Shown piece by piece: positions 45,869 through 54,398 of a stretch of 64,000 nucleotides of DNA (the first letter of the stretch is position 1; each line of letters opens with the position of its first letter). The notes beneath the pieces were generated by a model. The model saw only the letters and a program-made list of their open reading frames with translations, was not told the DNA's origin and searched no databases. The stretch covers positions 729,810 through 793,809 of the forward strand of contig NOUX01000001.1 in the NCBI GenBank assembly GCA_002245855.1, read 5' to 3'. The translations under genes and the position numbers were made by a program. This DNA is from Sphingobacterium cellulitidis. Lineage in GTDB: Bacteria > Bacteroidota > Bacteroidia > Sphingobacteriales > Sphingobacteriaceae.

Positions 45869-47161
45869 TTATTTCTTTTGGATGGAAATACAGCTTAATT
45901 TTTTCAATTTAGCTTTGTTAGAATAATCAAATTGGCAAATGGACTCCGGTCCAAAGACGATTAAGGATTTTGGACCTGCGATCACATCAAAGCTTTTCAA
46001 GTCCTCCAGATTTTCCAAAAGATTTTTATCGATTTGGCTGACATCCGAGACCTTAAAGGATTTCATCCCGAATGTTCCTTCACAGACATACAAATGTTCA
46101 CCTGTAAGAGCTAATCCATGTGGATTTTTCATCACATAGGACTCCTTCAAGACAGGAAATTTAGGGTCTTTGATATCAACAACCTCCAATAGATTGGAAT
46201 TTCCCCCACAGGCATTCCCAGAACGAAGGGTGACAAAGGCATAGTTATCATTGACAACAACAGGGTCACAGGCAAAAGCATGATTAAAAGTAGACAAATG
46301 GACTGGACGGATAGGATTGCTGATATCCATGATATGCATCCCATTGTTAGCACCAACAAACAGATTCTTCTTGTACGGAAATAAAGTTTCTATACCAAAG
46401 CCTAGGCTGACTGCGTTGATTTGATTAGGTTTTTTTGGATTCTTCAAATCAAAATTCTTTACCTTATCCTGGAATATGGCATAAAGGTGATTGCTAGTGA
46501 TGGCAAATCGAGCCATAGAGCCCGCCTGGCCTACTACATTGTTGTTTCCGCCATTGGAGGAATTATAATCACCACCCCCATTATCATAGATCAATTCACC
46601 TTCTTTTCCTGGTTTATATACCCGATCATCTTGAAAGCTGACCAAAGAATCCCTATAATCTACAGTAACTAGATTTTCATCCCTTATAGTGGATGATTCC
46701 ACCCCATTCATAATATACTTCACTGCAAAAACATCCTTTTGGCGATCAATCAATACTGGCTTTGAAATATTGCTGATATCAATGGTTATCAAATCAACAA
46801 TATTATCAGCATACAAAAGGTCATTTTGAACACCTAAATCAAAATTTCCAACAATCGGAATAAAACCTAAGGCCTTGGGTGAAGAAGGATTTGCGTTATC
46901 ATAGATATGAATTCCTTTGTTCGGTTCGTTAATAAACAAATAGTCTTTATATAAATAAATCTTTCCCGTCGTATTCATGGGCAATGGACTGCTCATTTTA
47001 ATACTTGACGCTCGGATTTCACCCAATTTCTTTTGGATAGGAATTTTAATAACATATTGTCCTTTTTCCTCGATCTTGTCACAGCCCATAAAAAAGGTGA
47101 ATAACAACAATGGGAAAACCAGTAAAATAACAGATTTAATTAGCTTGATAATTGGATTCAT
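45869..47161 (-). CDS. LVIVD-repeat lipoprotein (beta-propeller)
   Basis: 430 residues. The signal sequence ends in a lipobox-like FMGC (Cys27). The body consists of repeated blocks of the LVIVD type, such as GIHIYDNANPSSPKALG, MHIMDISNPIRPVHLS and LEVVDIKDPKFPVL, which fold as propeller blades. The family is common in surface or periplasmic proteins of Bacteroidota; no enzymatic role is established. A loop around residues 195-205 is rich in Gly and Asn. It is the first gene of a pair with the barrel protein, and a 29-bp near-perfect palindrome lies 20 bases upstream of its start. Confidence 0.85.
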   Translation of the reverse strand: MNPIIKLIKSVILLVFPLLLFTFFMGCDKIEEKGQYVIKIPIQKKLGEIRASSIKMSSPLPMNTTGKIYLYKDYLFINEPNKGIHIYDNANPSSPKALGFIPIVGNFDLGVQNDLLYADNIVDLITIDISNISKPVLIDRQKDVFAVKYIMNGVESSTIRDENLVTVDYRDSLVSFQDDRVYKPGKEGELIYDNGGGDYNSSNGGNNNVVGQAGSMARFAITSNHLYAIFQDKVKNFDLKNPKKPNQINAVSLGFGIETLFPYKKNLFVGANNGMHIMDISNPIRPVHLSTFNHAFACDPVVVNDNYAFVTLRSGNACGGNSNLLEVVDIKDPKFPVLKESYVMKNPHGLALTGEHLYVCEGTFGMKSFKVSDVSQIDKNLLENLEDLKSFDVIAGPKSLIVFGPESICQFDYSNKAKLKKLSCISIQKK

Positions 47162-47180
47162 AATTGCGATTAGTTAATGG

Positions 47181-47209
47181 TTATTATTGGTAACGGTTAT
47201 CAATAATAA
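47181..47209. promoter_or_regulatory. 29-bp near-perfect palindrome, candidate operator
   Basis: TTATTATTG (47181-47189) and CAATAATAA (47201-47209) are perfect inverted arms, continued inside by TAAC-G-GTTA (47091-type core at 47191-47199). Only one position pair (47190/47200) fails to match. It sits 20 bases upstream of the LVIVD lipoprotein ATG (minus strand). Confidence 0.6.
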
Positions 47210-47367
47210 TTCGCTACAGCTATTTTTAGTTCTTTTATGGTCAAGAAACAAGCTCTTCACTCAGTTTAAAATGATGCAAATAGCATTAAATTGACAAAAC
47301 AGGCAGAAAAATTGCAGTAAATCAAAACTCATAATGTATGATTAACAAAAAAATCAAGATTGATTCT

Positions 47368-47919
47368 ATGAAAAAACAGCTTTTAATATTTTTTATTTTT
47401 TCATTTTTTACCCAATTCATCTACGCACAAGACAGTACTGTCGTAAAATCAGATTCCTTAACCTTTGAATCCCAACGTGAGCGGGTCAATCAATTATTGA
47501 ATGAGCGGAGTCGCCGATTTGGAGAATATGATCAATCTTTACAGAAGAAAACCGGCATATTCGGGCTATTCAAGACCAAGAAAGATATGCAGAAATCGAT
47601 AGATATCTTGAGGGAGTTGGTATTGAATGATAACAATATTTTTATTGAAACGCGGAAGCTGCTGGATTTAAAAGACGCTCAGAGTGAGCGCTATCAACGT
47701 TTGGCAAATGAGTATGATGCGCAGATCTCCGCTTATATGAAGACGATTACCAAGCTTCAAAACGAGAATGACAAATTAAGAGACTCCTTAAAATCGATGG
47801 AAAGCACCGATACGGGTAGCGGAGTACTACTTTATCTAGCAGGAATTGTCATTATTACATTATTAATCCTTCTTATTTTACAATACAAGCGAAACAAACC
47901 CAAAAAATTGACGGAATAG
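47368..47919 (+). CDS. Exported coiled-coil protein with C-terminal membrane anchor, unknown function
   Basis: 183 residues from the ATG at 47368, which gives a signal peptide (MKKQLLIFFIFSFFTQFIY, cleaved near AQ). An ATG ten codons upstream is possible. The middle (about residues 35-140) is highly charged, with heptad-like leucines, ending in a clear coiled coil (MKTITKLQNENDKLRDSLK). One hydrophobic segment (about 152-172) is followed by a basic tail (KRNKPKK), so the long part should be outside the cytoplasm. I do not recognise the family. It lies just before the MsbA-like exporter on the same strand. Confidence 0.75.
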   Translation: MKKQLLIFFIFSFFTQFIYAQDSTVVKSDSLTFESQRERVNQLLNERSRRFGEYDQSLQKKTGIFGLFKTKKDMQKSIDILRELVLNDNNIFIETRKLLDLKDAQSERYQRLANEYDAQISAYMKTITKLQNENDKLRDSLKSMESTDTGSGVLLYLAGIVIITLLILLILQYKRNKPKKLTE

Positions 47920-47944
47920 TGATAAGAAGACTTTTTTATATTGG

Positions 47945-47952
47945 TACTTTTG
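47945..47952 (+). promoter_or_regulatory. -7 element of the ABC exporter gene
   Basis: TACTTTTG, matching TAnnTTTG, 25 bases before the ATG at 47978. Confidence 0.45.
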
Positions 47953-47977
47953 CTCAAAAAGAGAAATAAAATAGTAC

Positions 47978-49813
47978 ATGGCCAGACCGAGATTGAATAG
48001 TGGAGACAGCCATTCGGAGGACTTACCTAAACCGAAGCTGAATAAAGAAATTCTAAAGAAAGCTTTACAGATTTTTTCGTACATCAAGCCTTTCAAATGG
48101 AAATTTATATTGGGAATGATCTTCTTGATACTTTCCAGTTTGACGATGCTGACCTTTCCGGCCCTATTAGGTGCGATGATTGATGCAGCACAAGGAAGAC
48201 AAAAATACCCTTGGTTAGCCGGAAGCGTGATGTATATTGGTGGTGTTTCTTTGATCATCCTATCTTTTCAATCTATTATTTCCTTTTTCCGAATCCGTTT
48301 ATTTGTTGAAATCGCCGAGAAATCATTAGCAAATATCAGGAAAGACACCTACCACCGACTTATTACTTTACCCATTGATTTTTTTGCCAATCGCCGAGTA
48401 GGAGAATTAAATAGTCGACTTTCATCAGACCTTTCACAAATCCAGGACACCATGACCACGACCTTAGCAGAAATTCTAAGGCAGGCCATCAGTTTATGTT
48501 TTGGCGTGGTCTTGTTGGTTTGGGTATCGCCCAAATTAGCTTTGATGAATCTTTCCATATTGCCATTGATCATTATTGTGGCAATTATTTTTGGTCGGTT
48601 TATTCGGAATTTATCGCGGGAGTCGCAAGATAAATTAGCAGAGTCAAACTCCGTCGTACAGGAAACTTTATTGGGCATTAGCAATGTAAAAGCTTTTGTC
48701 AACGAGTTTTTTGAATCGAAACGGTATGCCGAAAAATTAAACCAATCCGTAGCTCTTGCGGTAAAAGGTGCTACCTATCGTGGGATTTTTGCCTCCTTTA
48801 TCATATTCGCCATCTTTGGGGCAGTTATCGTGGTTATATGGTATGGAGCGTCTTTAGTTTCCATCCATGAAATTTCGGTAGGCGACCTGACGACCTATAT
48901 CTTATATTCCATGTTTGTAGCAGGGTCTATGGGTAGCTTCCCAGAATTATATGCAAGTCTACAACGTTCTTTAGGAGCTAGTGAACGCGTATTGGAAATC
49001 TTGGAAGAGCCGCAGGAGGATATTCAGGTCAATGAACAGGATAAGGATATAAAAATTCAATTGCATGGGGATATTATATTCGACCAGGTCAGTTTTGCGT
49101 ATCCTACACGTCCGGATTTGACCATCTTAAAAGACATTTCATTTCATGTTGCTGCTGGAAAGAAGCTAGCGATTGTAGGTCCAAGTGGAACAGGAAAATC
49201 TACGATAGCATCTTTAATCCTGCAATTCTATCAACCTAGTTCTGGACAAATAAAATACGATGGAATTCCAGCGAATGAGCTGGCCCTAACTGATATTAGA
49301 AATCAAGTTGCCATTGTACCGCAGGATGTTCTATTGTTTGGTGGAACCATCCGCGAGAATATCAGCTATGGAAATCTAAATGCAGACGCAGAAGACATCA
49401 TAACTGCAGCCAAGCGTGCAAATGCACATCAATTTATTATGGATTTCCCAGATGGTTATGACACCATCGTTGGGGAACGCGGGGTAAAATTATCCGGAGG
49501 TCAACGCCAGCGAATTGCAATTGCCCGTGGTTTATTAAAAGACCCGGCGATTCTAATCTTGGATGAAGCCACCTCTTCGTTGGACTCAGAATCCGAACGC
49601 ATGGTTCAACAAGCATTAGTTGAATTAATGAAAGACCGTACATCGATCATTATTGCACACCGACTGTCCACTATTCGAGACGCTGACATGATCATTGTTG
49701 TGGAAGATGGAATAATTTCGGATATGGGAACGCATCAGGAATTAATGGAAAAAGGCAGCGGATTATACCATCATCTCTATACTTTACAGTCTCTTCATGT
49801 AGTTGAAAGTTAA
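47978..49813 (+). CDS. ABC-type exporter, fused membrane and ATPase domains (MsbA-like)
   Basis: 611 residues. The N-terminal part (about 35-330) has six membrane helices, and the C-terminal part is the ATPase. Its motifs are Walker A GPSGTGKST (about 400), signature LSGGQRQR (about 505), Walker B ILILDEATS (about 526) and the H-loop in IIAHRLST. It acts as a homodimeric half-transporter. The arrangement fits lipid A flippase (MsbA) or a drug/lipid exporter; the substrate cannot be read from sequence. LptC and other envelope genes lie downstream, but at a distance. Confidence 0.93.
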   Translation: MARPRLNSGDSHSEDLPKPKLNKEILKKALQIFSYIKPFKWKFILGMIFLILSSLTMLTFPALLGAMIDAAQGRQKYPWLAGSVMYIGGVSLIILSFQSIISFFRIRLFVEIAEKSLANIRKDTYHRLITLPIDFFANRRVGELNSRLSSDLSQIQDTMTTTLAEILRQAISLCFGVVLLVWVSPKLALMNLSILPLIIIVAIIFGRFIRNLSRESQDKLAESNSVVQETLLGISNVKAFVNEFFESKRYAEKLNQSVALAVKGATYRGIFASFIIFAIFGAVIVVIWYGASLVSIHEISVGDLTTYILYSMFVAGSMGSFPELYASLQRSLGASERVLEILEEPQEDIQVNEQDKDIKIQLHGDIIFDQVSFAYPTRPDLTILKDISFHVAAGKKLAIVGPSGTGKSTIASLILQFYQPSSGQIKYDGIPANELALTDIRNQVAIVPQDVLLFGGTIRENISYGNLNADAEDIITAAKRANAHQFIMDFPDGYDTIVGERGVKLSGGQRQRIAIARGLLKDPAILILDEATSSLDSESERMVQQALVELMKDRTSIIIAHRLSTIRDADMIIVVEDGIISDMGTHQELMEKGSGLYHHLYTLQSLHVVES

Positions 49814-49910
49814 TTTTTGTTAATTTAGTACAGCCAAAAACATTTTGGCTTATACCTTGTTTATCATTAACAGAACATATTAGACTAAATAGGATAAAAA
49901 AAATAGAATC

Positions 49911-50288
49911 ATGGAAAAAAATAGAAACGGATTAGTGGCATTTGCCTTATTAGGTTTAGCAGTTGGTACTGCAGCATACTACTTATTGGGAACAGAGGAC
50001 GGAAAGAAACAATTAGATCGTGCGAACGATGGAATAAAGAGTTTAACGAAATCAATTAAAGATTTATCTAAGAAAGAGGCAAAACGCGCTCAGAAATTAG
50101 CGAAATCAGCGAAAGAAGATTTAGAAAATTTAAAAGACCGTGCAAAAAATGCGGGTCGTGATGCCTTGGACAGAGCTTCATCAAAAGCGAACGAATGGGC
50201 AGGAAAAGCTTCAGATGCGGCACATAATCTAGCGAACAAAGCTGAGGATGCGGCAGATAAAGCAAAATCTGAAATTAAAAACGCTTAA
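49911..50288 (+). CDS. YtxH-type small membrane-anchored protein
   Basis: 125 residues. One hydrophobic segment near the N-terminus (about 9-26, LVAFALLGLAVGTAAYYLLG) is followed by a long Lys/Ala/Asp-rich helix (SKKEAKRAQKLAKSAKED..., ANKAEDAADKAKSE) that resembles YtxH and LEA-like stress proteins. The role is probably linked to envelope or general stress (family expectation). A GCCAAAA/TTTTGGC inverted repeat (49832-49850) lies upstream. Confidence 0.8.
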   Translation: MEKNRNGLVAFALLGLAVGTAAYYLLGTEDGKKQLDRANDGIKSLTKSIKDLSKKEAKRAQKLAKSAKEDLENLKDRAKNAGRDALDRASSKANEWAGKASDAAHNLANKAEDAADKAKSEIKNA

Positions 50289-50327
50289 TTCTAGCGTTAT
50301 CCTATACCTGCTCAGCAGATTGATTTG

Positions 50328-50335
50328 TATCTTTG
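50328..50335 (+). promoter_or_regulatory. -7 element directly upstream of ccmB
   Basis: TATCTTTG, matching TAnnTTTG, with only six bases before the ATG at 50342, so the transcript may be leaderless. Confidence 0.5.
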
Positions 50336-50341
50336 CAGGAC

Positions 50342-51001
50342 ATGAATCTGATTGAGCAAGTAAAAACATTAATATATAAAGATGTTGTTTTAGAGTGGCG
50401 TTCAAAATATGCCATCAATAGCATCTTACTTTATGTGGTATCCACAGTATTTGTATGTTATCAATCATTCAAATCTGTGGATACTGTTGTTTGGAATACC
50501 TTATTCTGGATCATATTATTATTTGCATCGATCAATGCGATGAGTCGTAGTTTTATTCAAGAAACCGGCAATCGCCATTTATATTATTATTCCATCGTCA
50601 GTCCGAAAGCCATCATTCTTGCCAAGATCATTTACAATTCATTAGTGATGATTTTGATGACAGGGATAGCTTTTATCGTTTACAACCTTATTTTCAAGAC
50701 CGAGATAGGTAATTTACCGGTTTATTTGCTGAGTATATTTTTGGGGAGTATCTCCTTTGCGAGTGTATTTACGATGATTGCAGGTATTAGTGCCAAGGCT
50801 GGGAACAATAGCACGATAATGGCGATATTGAGTTTTCCTGTTATCATTCCCCTGCTGATCATCTTGATCAAACTTTCCAGAACCGCCTTAATGGGTGGCT
50901 TTTTAGCTGGCAGTTGGCCTGATATTGCTGTTTTATTGGCAATTAATGTCGTTACAATTGCTATTTCTTTGCTCTTATTTCCTTACCTTTGGCGAGATTG
51001 A
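50342..51001 (+). CDS. ccmB: Haem exporter membrane protein CcmB
   Basis: 219 residues from the ATG at 50342 (MNLIEQVKTLIYKDVVLEWR); the TTG three codons upstream lies inside the promoter box. Six hydrophobic segments and the conserved DVVLEWRSKYAIN start mark CcmB. With CcmA and CcmC it handles haem for cytochrome c maturation system I. No ccmA gene is adjacent. ccmC follows after 12 bases. Confidence 0.92.
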   Translation: MNLIEQVKTLIYKDVVLEWRSKYAINSILLYVVSTVFVCYQSFKSVDTVVWNTLFWIILLFASINAMSRSFIQETGNRHLYYYSIVSPKAIILAKIIYNSLVMILMTGIAFIVYNLIFKTEIGNLPVYLLSIFLGSISFASVFTMIAGISAKAGNNSTIMAILSFPVIIPLLIILIKLSRTALMGGFLAGSWPDIAVLLAINVVTIAISLLLFPYLWRD

Positions 51002-51013
51002 TTTTTTGTTCTT

Positions 51014-51676
51014 ATGAGAAAGAGTTGGTGGAAAATATTAGCGGTAGTCATGGTTGCCAGTACCGTTGTAGCGGGACTCCTTGGCCCGGTTCCCAGATTA
51101 TCTATTTTAAATGAAACTATTCGTAATGTTTATTTCCATGTTCCGATGTGGTTTACGATGATGGTTTTATATTTAATATCCCTTATTTACAGTATAAAAT
51201 ATTTAAATACAGGCAAGCGCGAGTATGATTTTTTCGCGGTAGAGGCTGTTAATACCGGTATTTTATTTTGTGCATGTGGATTGTTAACGGGTATGCTTTG
51301 GGCGAACATCACCTGGGGAGCACCATGGACCAATGACCCACAATTGAATGGGGCGGCGATTGCCACATTGATGTATCTAGCCTACTTAGTATTACGCAAT
51401 GCGATGGAGGAAGAGCAGAAGCGCGCGAAGATATCTGCGATCTACAATATATTTGCTTTCCCGATCATGATTGTCTTGATATACATCTTACCAAAGATGA
51501 ATGACTCATTGCATCCTGGAAGTGGAGGAAATTCAACTTTTGGGGATTTAGATATGGACCATTATATGCGCCCGGTATTTTATACCGCCGTTATAGGATG
51601 GATTTTAATCGGTTGTTGGATTGCTAGCCTTCGTTACCGTATTCGTTTAATTGAAGATAAAAGAAATAGTTTTTAA
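51014..51676 (+). CDS. ccmC: Cytochrome c maturation protein CcmC (haem-handling)
   Basis: 220 residues, six membrane helices. It carries the haem-binding WWD-type motif in altered form (WGAPWTNDPQLN) and two likely axial histidines (YFHVPMW in an early loop; MDHYMRP in a later one). CcmC loads haem onto CcmE in the periplasm. It is followed immediately by a short CcmD-like gene. The multihaem ActA would be one client. Confidence 0.93.
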   Translation: MRKSWWKILAVVMVASTVVAGLLGPVPRLSILNETIRNVYFHVPMWFTMMVLYLISLIYSIKYLNTGKREYDFFAVEAVNTGILFCACGLLTGMLWANITWGAPWTNDPQLNGAAIATLMYLAYLVLRNAMEEEQKRAKISAIYNIFAFPIMIVLIYILPKMNDSLHPGSGGNSTFGDLDMDHYMRPVFYTAVIGWILIGCWIASLRYRIRLIEDKRNSF

Positions 51677-51677
51677 G

Positions 51678-51881
51678 ATGAGAAGTTTCCTATTGTCCCT
51701 ATTGGCCTTATTCGTAAGTCTAACGGTAAGTGCCCAAGAAAATGTACAAATGGCAGATGGTCTACGTGCAGAAGGAAAAATCTATGTTGTGGTAGCAGTT
51801 ATGTTGGTTATTTTCATCAGCGTAGCATTGTATTTATTCAGCATAGATAAGAAAGTAAAAAAACTAGAAAAAGATAAATAA
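51678..51881 (+). CDS. Small CcmD-like membrane protein
   Basis: 67 residues from the ATG at 51678; the open frame also extends upstream into ccmC through a non-standard start. A signal-like N-terminus (1-20, VSAQ), a single membrane segment (about 34-54) and a Lys-rich tail (KKVKKLEKDK) are seen. Its position directly after ccmC (one base gap) and its size match CcmD, the small partner that helps release haem-loaded CcmE, although the N-terminal signal-like part is unusual for classical CcmD. Confidence 0.75.
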   Translation: MRSFLLSLLALFVSLTVSAQENVQMADGLRAEGKIYVVVAVMLVIFISVALYLFSIDKKVKKLEKDK

Positions 51882-51894
51882 GGAATAGGCCTCT

Positions 51895-52878
51895 ATGTTA
51901 ATTAACCAACATCGAACACTTTCGGGATTGAATGTATTCCTGGTTATCTTTGTTGGTACTCTATTATGCTTAGGGGTATTCTTTCATTTACCGGAAAAAC
52001 TGACTCCAGTTTTATTTGAACCCGGATTGGATCGATTAGTTGGTATTCGATTAGGATCTAATTTTTCACCATCTTCCAATGTGTTGATCACTTTGATCCT
52101 GACCATTATTCAGGCATTTGCCTTAAATCGGGTCGTCAATCATTATAACTTATTAGGTAAACCCAGCTTTTTAACGGCCTTAATGTTTATGACATTGGTC
52201 AGTTTATTTATTCCTTTTCTGGTTTTATCACCCACCCTTATTTGTAATTTCATCACCATTTGGATGCTTCAAAAGCTCTTCAATATCTATAAACATGTAG
52301 ATATTAAGGGAATCATGTTTGATCTAGGCTTATTGGTCGCCTTGGGAAGCTTGATTTATTTTCCATTCATCGTGATGTTATTGCTGATTTGGTCAAGCTT
52401 GGTCATCTTCAGGGCCTTTTATTGGCGCGAATGGATCACTCCATTATTGGGAGTCATTACGGTGTACTTTTTATTGGCAGTAGCCTATTTTTGGTTGGAG
52501 CGGATGGACGAGTTTTATCAGATTTTTCTTCCATTTACTTATGCTTTTCCAACCAAATTAAACATGGATGTCCATGATTATTTTGTTTTGATACCGATAG
52601 TGATTGCCATTGTAGGTTTCTTATTTATCCTTAAAGACAATTTCTTTAAGAGCGTGGTTCAGATAAGAAAGAGCTTTCAGTTATTATTCATTATGCTTTT
52701 ATTGATTTTTGGTTCATTTTATCTGAATCAAGATAGATCCATTAATCATTTTCTACTTTGCGTTCCACCATTATCGATTTACCTGGCTTACTTTTTTACA
52801 CATGCCAAAATAAAATGGTTTTACGAAACGCTCTATTTAATAATATTATCTACAATAATCTATTTTCAGTTTTTCTAA
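51895..52878 (+). CDS. Polytopic membrane protein of a Bacteroidota-specific family (possibly DUF6427)
   Basis: 327 residues with about ten hydrophobic segments and very few charged residues. The loop FEPGLDRLVGIRLGSNFSPSSN is unusual and lies early. It resembles uncharacterised Bacteroidota membrane proteins often found near cytochrome c maturation or isoprenoid genes; I believe DUF6427, from memory only. It follows the CcmD-like gene by 13 bases, so it may belong to the same transcript. Confidence 0.6.
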   Translation: MLINQHRTLSGLNVFLVIFVGTLLCLGVFFHLPEKLTPVLFEPGLDRLVGIRLGSNFSPSSNVLITLILTIIQAFALNRVVNHYNLLGKPSFLTALMFMTLVSLFIPFLVLSPTLICNFITIWMLQKLFNIYKHVDIKGIMFDLGLLVALGSLIYFPFIVMLLLIWSSLVIFRAFYWREWITPLLGVITVYFLLAVAYFWLERMDEFYQIFLPFTYAFPTKLNMDVHDYFVLIPIVIAIVGFLFILKDNFFKSVVQIRKSFQLLFIMLLLIFGSFYLNQDRSINHFLLCVPPLSIYLAYFFTHAKIKWFYETLYLIILSTIIYFQFF

Positions 52879-52923
52879 ACATCTGTCCAATAGTTGTTTA
52901 ACCTTTTTTAACAACTAAAAAGC

Positions 52924-52952
52924 TTGTGATATTTAAAAAATAGATAGTTTTG
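52924..52952 (+). promoter_or_regulatory. Promoter of the outer-membrane protein gene at 53064
   Basis: TTG (52924-52926), an 18-base spacer and TAGTTTTG (52945-52952), a near-ideal Bacteroidota promoter. The leader would be about 107 bases. Confidence 0.65.
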
Positions 52953-53063
52953 TAGCAAAAATTCAGATAAAACAGCCATCATATAGGATTTAAGTTCATC
53001 GAATAAACAAGGATATAAATTGGGAATCGATGGAGAATATTTCCACTTAAAAAGTCAGAACAG

Positions 53064-54395
53064 TTGAAACTATTTTACTCTCATACGTCAATACTTATTT
53101 TATTAGGAATAAGTTCACTATTACTTTCAAGTACGCGGTCTTATGGTCAATCCTCGACTTCGCATTCGCCCTATTCCCAATTTGGTCTAGGCCAGATGCG
53201 TGAAGATTTGTTACCACAGACTCGTAGTATGGGAGGGATTTCTTCTGGAGTTAGGTTTCAGGGGGGATTACCGATATTGAATATTGCCAACCCGGCAACC
53301 TATTCTGCCTTCAACAGAACGATTTTAGATGCTGGATTATATGGCAATATGACGCAGTTGCAGAAAAACAACTTAACGGACCATACTGCAGATTTTGCAT
53401 TCAGCCATTTTGCGTTTGGATTCACATTAAACAAAAATAATGGGCCAAAATTAGGGGGTATTTCCTTTGGTTTGATGCCTTATTCAGATGTTGGCTACAA
53501 CATTTCTGCGGATAGAAACATCAACAATACACCCTACCAGACGAAATTGATCGGAGAAGGCGGTTTGAATAAAGCCTATTTTGGTTATGGTATTTCTCCA
53601 TTCAAAAACTTCAGTATTGGTGGTAATATAGGTTTCTTGTTTGGAAACTTATATGATAAATCCATCATTGATTTTCCAGCAGGCTACAGTTTCTATAACA
53701 CGACAAAAACCGATACCAGAAGAGTAACGGGAATTGTGTATGATTATGGAGCACAATATTTTATTCCACTAGGAAACAGAAAAAATATCACTATAGGTTA
53801 TTCAGGATCATTGGATAATTCGGTTAGAAGCAAGGTATCGACCATTGTAACTCGTTCACAAAGTTCTGGATTGGATATCACGGAGCAAGTTCCAATCGAC
53901 ACGTCGTATTCAGCTATCCTTTCCAATCGCAAGATCAATTTACCATTACGTCATAATGTAGGATTTACATTTAGCAAAGGCGTAAATTGGATGGTTGGAG
54001 CAGATTTCAAATATGCAGATTGGTCCAAATATCAAGTTCGCCAAGGCGAAGAACCCCTAGGTAAGAACATGGGGATTGCAGTAGGTGGTCAGATAAAACC
54101 AGACCCTACCTCTTTAAATTATTTAAAAGTCATTGATTACCGTTTAGGTTTCAGGTACAACAAAACCCATATGACCGTTAACCAGCAACGTATCAACGAT
54201 ATGGCAGTGACGGTTGGTTTGGGATTACCATTGCCTGAGACAGGGTTTGGAAGAACCTTCTCGAATGTGAATATTTCGGCTGAATTTGGACAACAAGGCA
54301 CTACCCAAAGTAATCTGGTTCGTGAGCGTTATATCAATATTAACCTGGGCTTCACCATCAATGATGCTTGGTTTATCAGAAGAAGTTACGATTAA
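53064..54395 (+). CDS. Outer-membrane beta-barrel protein, unknown function
   Basis: 443 residues beginning at TTG. The upstream in-frame stop (53016) leaves no ATG or GTG, and the first downstream ATG lies beyond the signal peptide. The signal peptide (about 1-28, RSYGQ) is followed by SPYSQFGLGQMREDLLPQ and then repeated barrel-like strands, with an aromatic-rich end. It resembles the FadL/OmpP1-like proteins that Bacteroidota often place next to lptC. lptC starts three bases after its stop, so the two are one unit. Confidence 0.8.
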   Translation: MKLFYSHTSILILLGISSLLLSSTRSYGQSSTSHSPYSQFGLGQMREDLLPQTRSMGGISSGVRFQGGLPILNIANPATYSAFNRTILDAGLYGNMTQLQKNNLTDHTADFAFSHFAFGFTLNKNNGPKLGGISFGLMPYSDVGYNISADRNINNTPYQTKLIGEGGLNKAYFGYGISPFKNFSIGGNIGFLFGNLYDKSIIDFPAGYSFYNTTKTDTRRVTGIVYDYGAQYFIPLGNRKNITIGYSGSLDNSVRSKVSTIVTRSQSSGLDITEQVPIDTSYSAILSNRKINLPLRHNVGFTFSKGVNWMVGADFKYADWSKYQVRQGEEPLGKNMGIAVGGQIKPDPTSLNYLKVIDYRLGFRYNKTHMTVNQQRINDMAVTVGLGLPLPETGFGRTFSNVNISAEFGQQGTTQSNLVRERYININLGFTINDAWFIRRSYD

Positions 54396-54398
54396 GCG

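Noticed and set aside
52891-52918. TAGTTGTT/AACAACTA inverted repeat as a terminator
   Set aside because: The loop is long and no T run follows the right arm.
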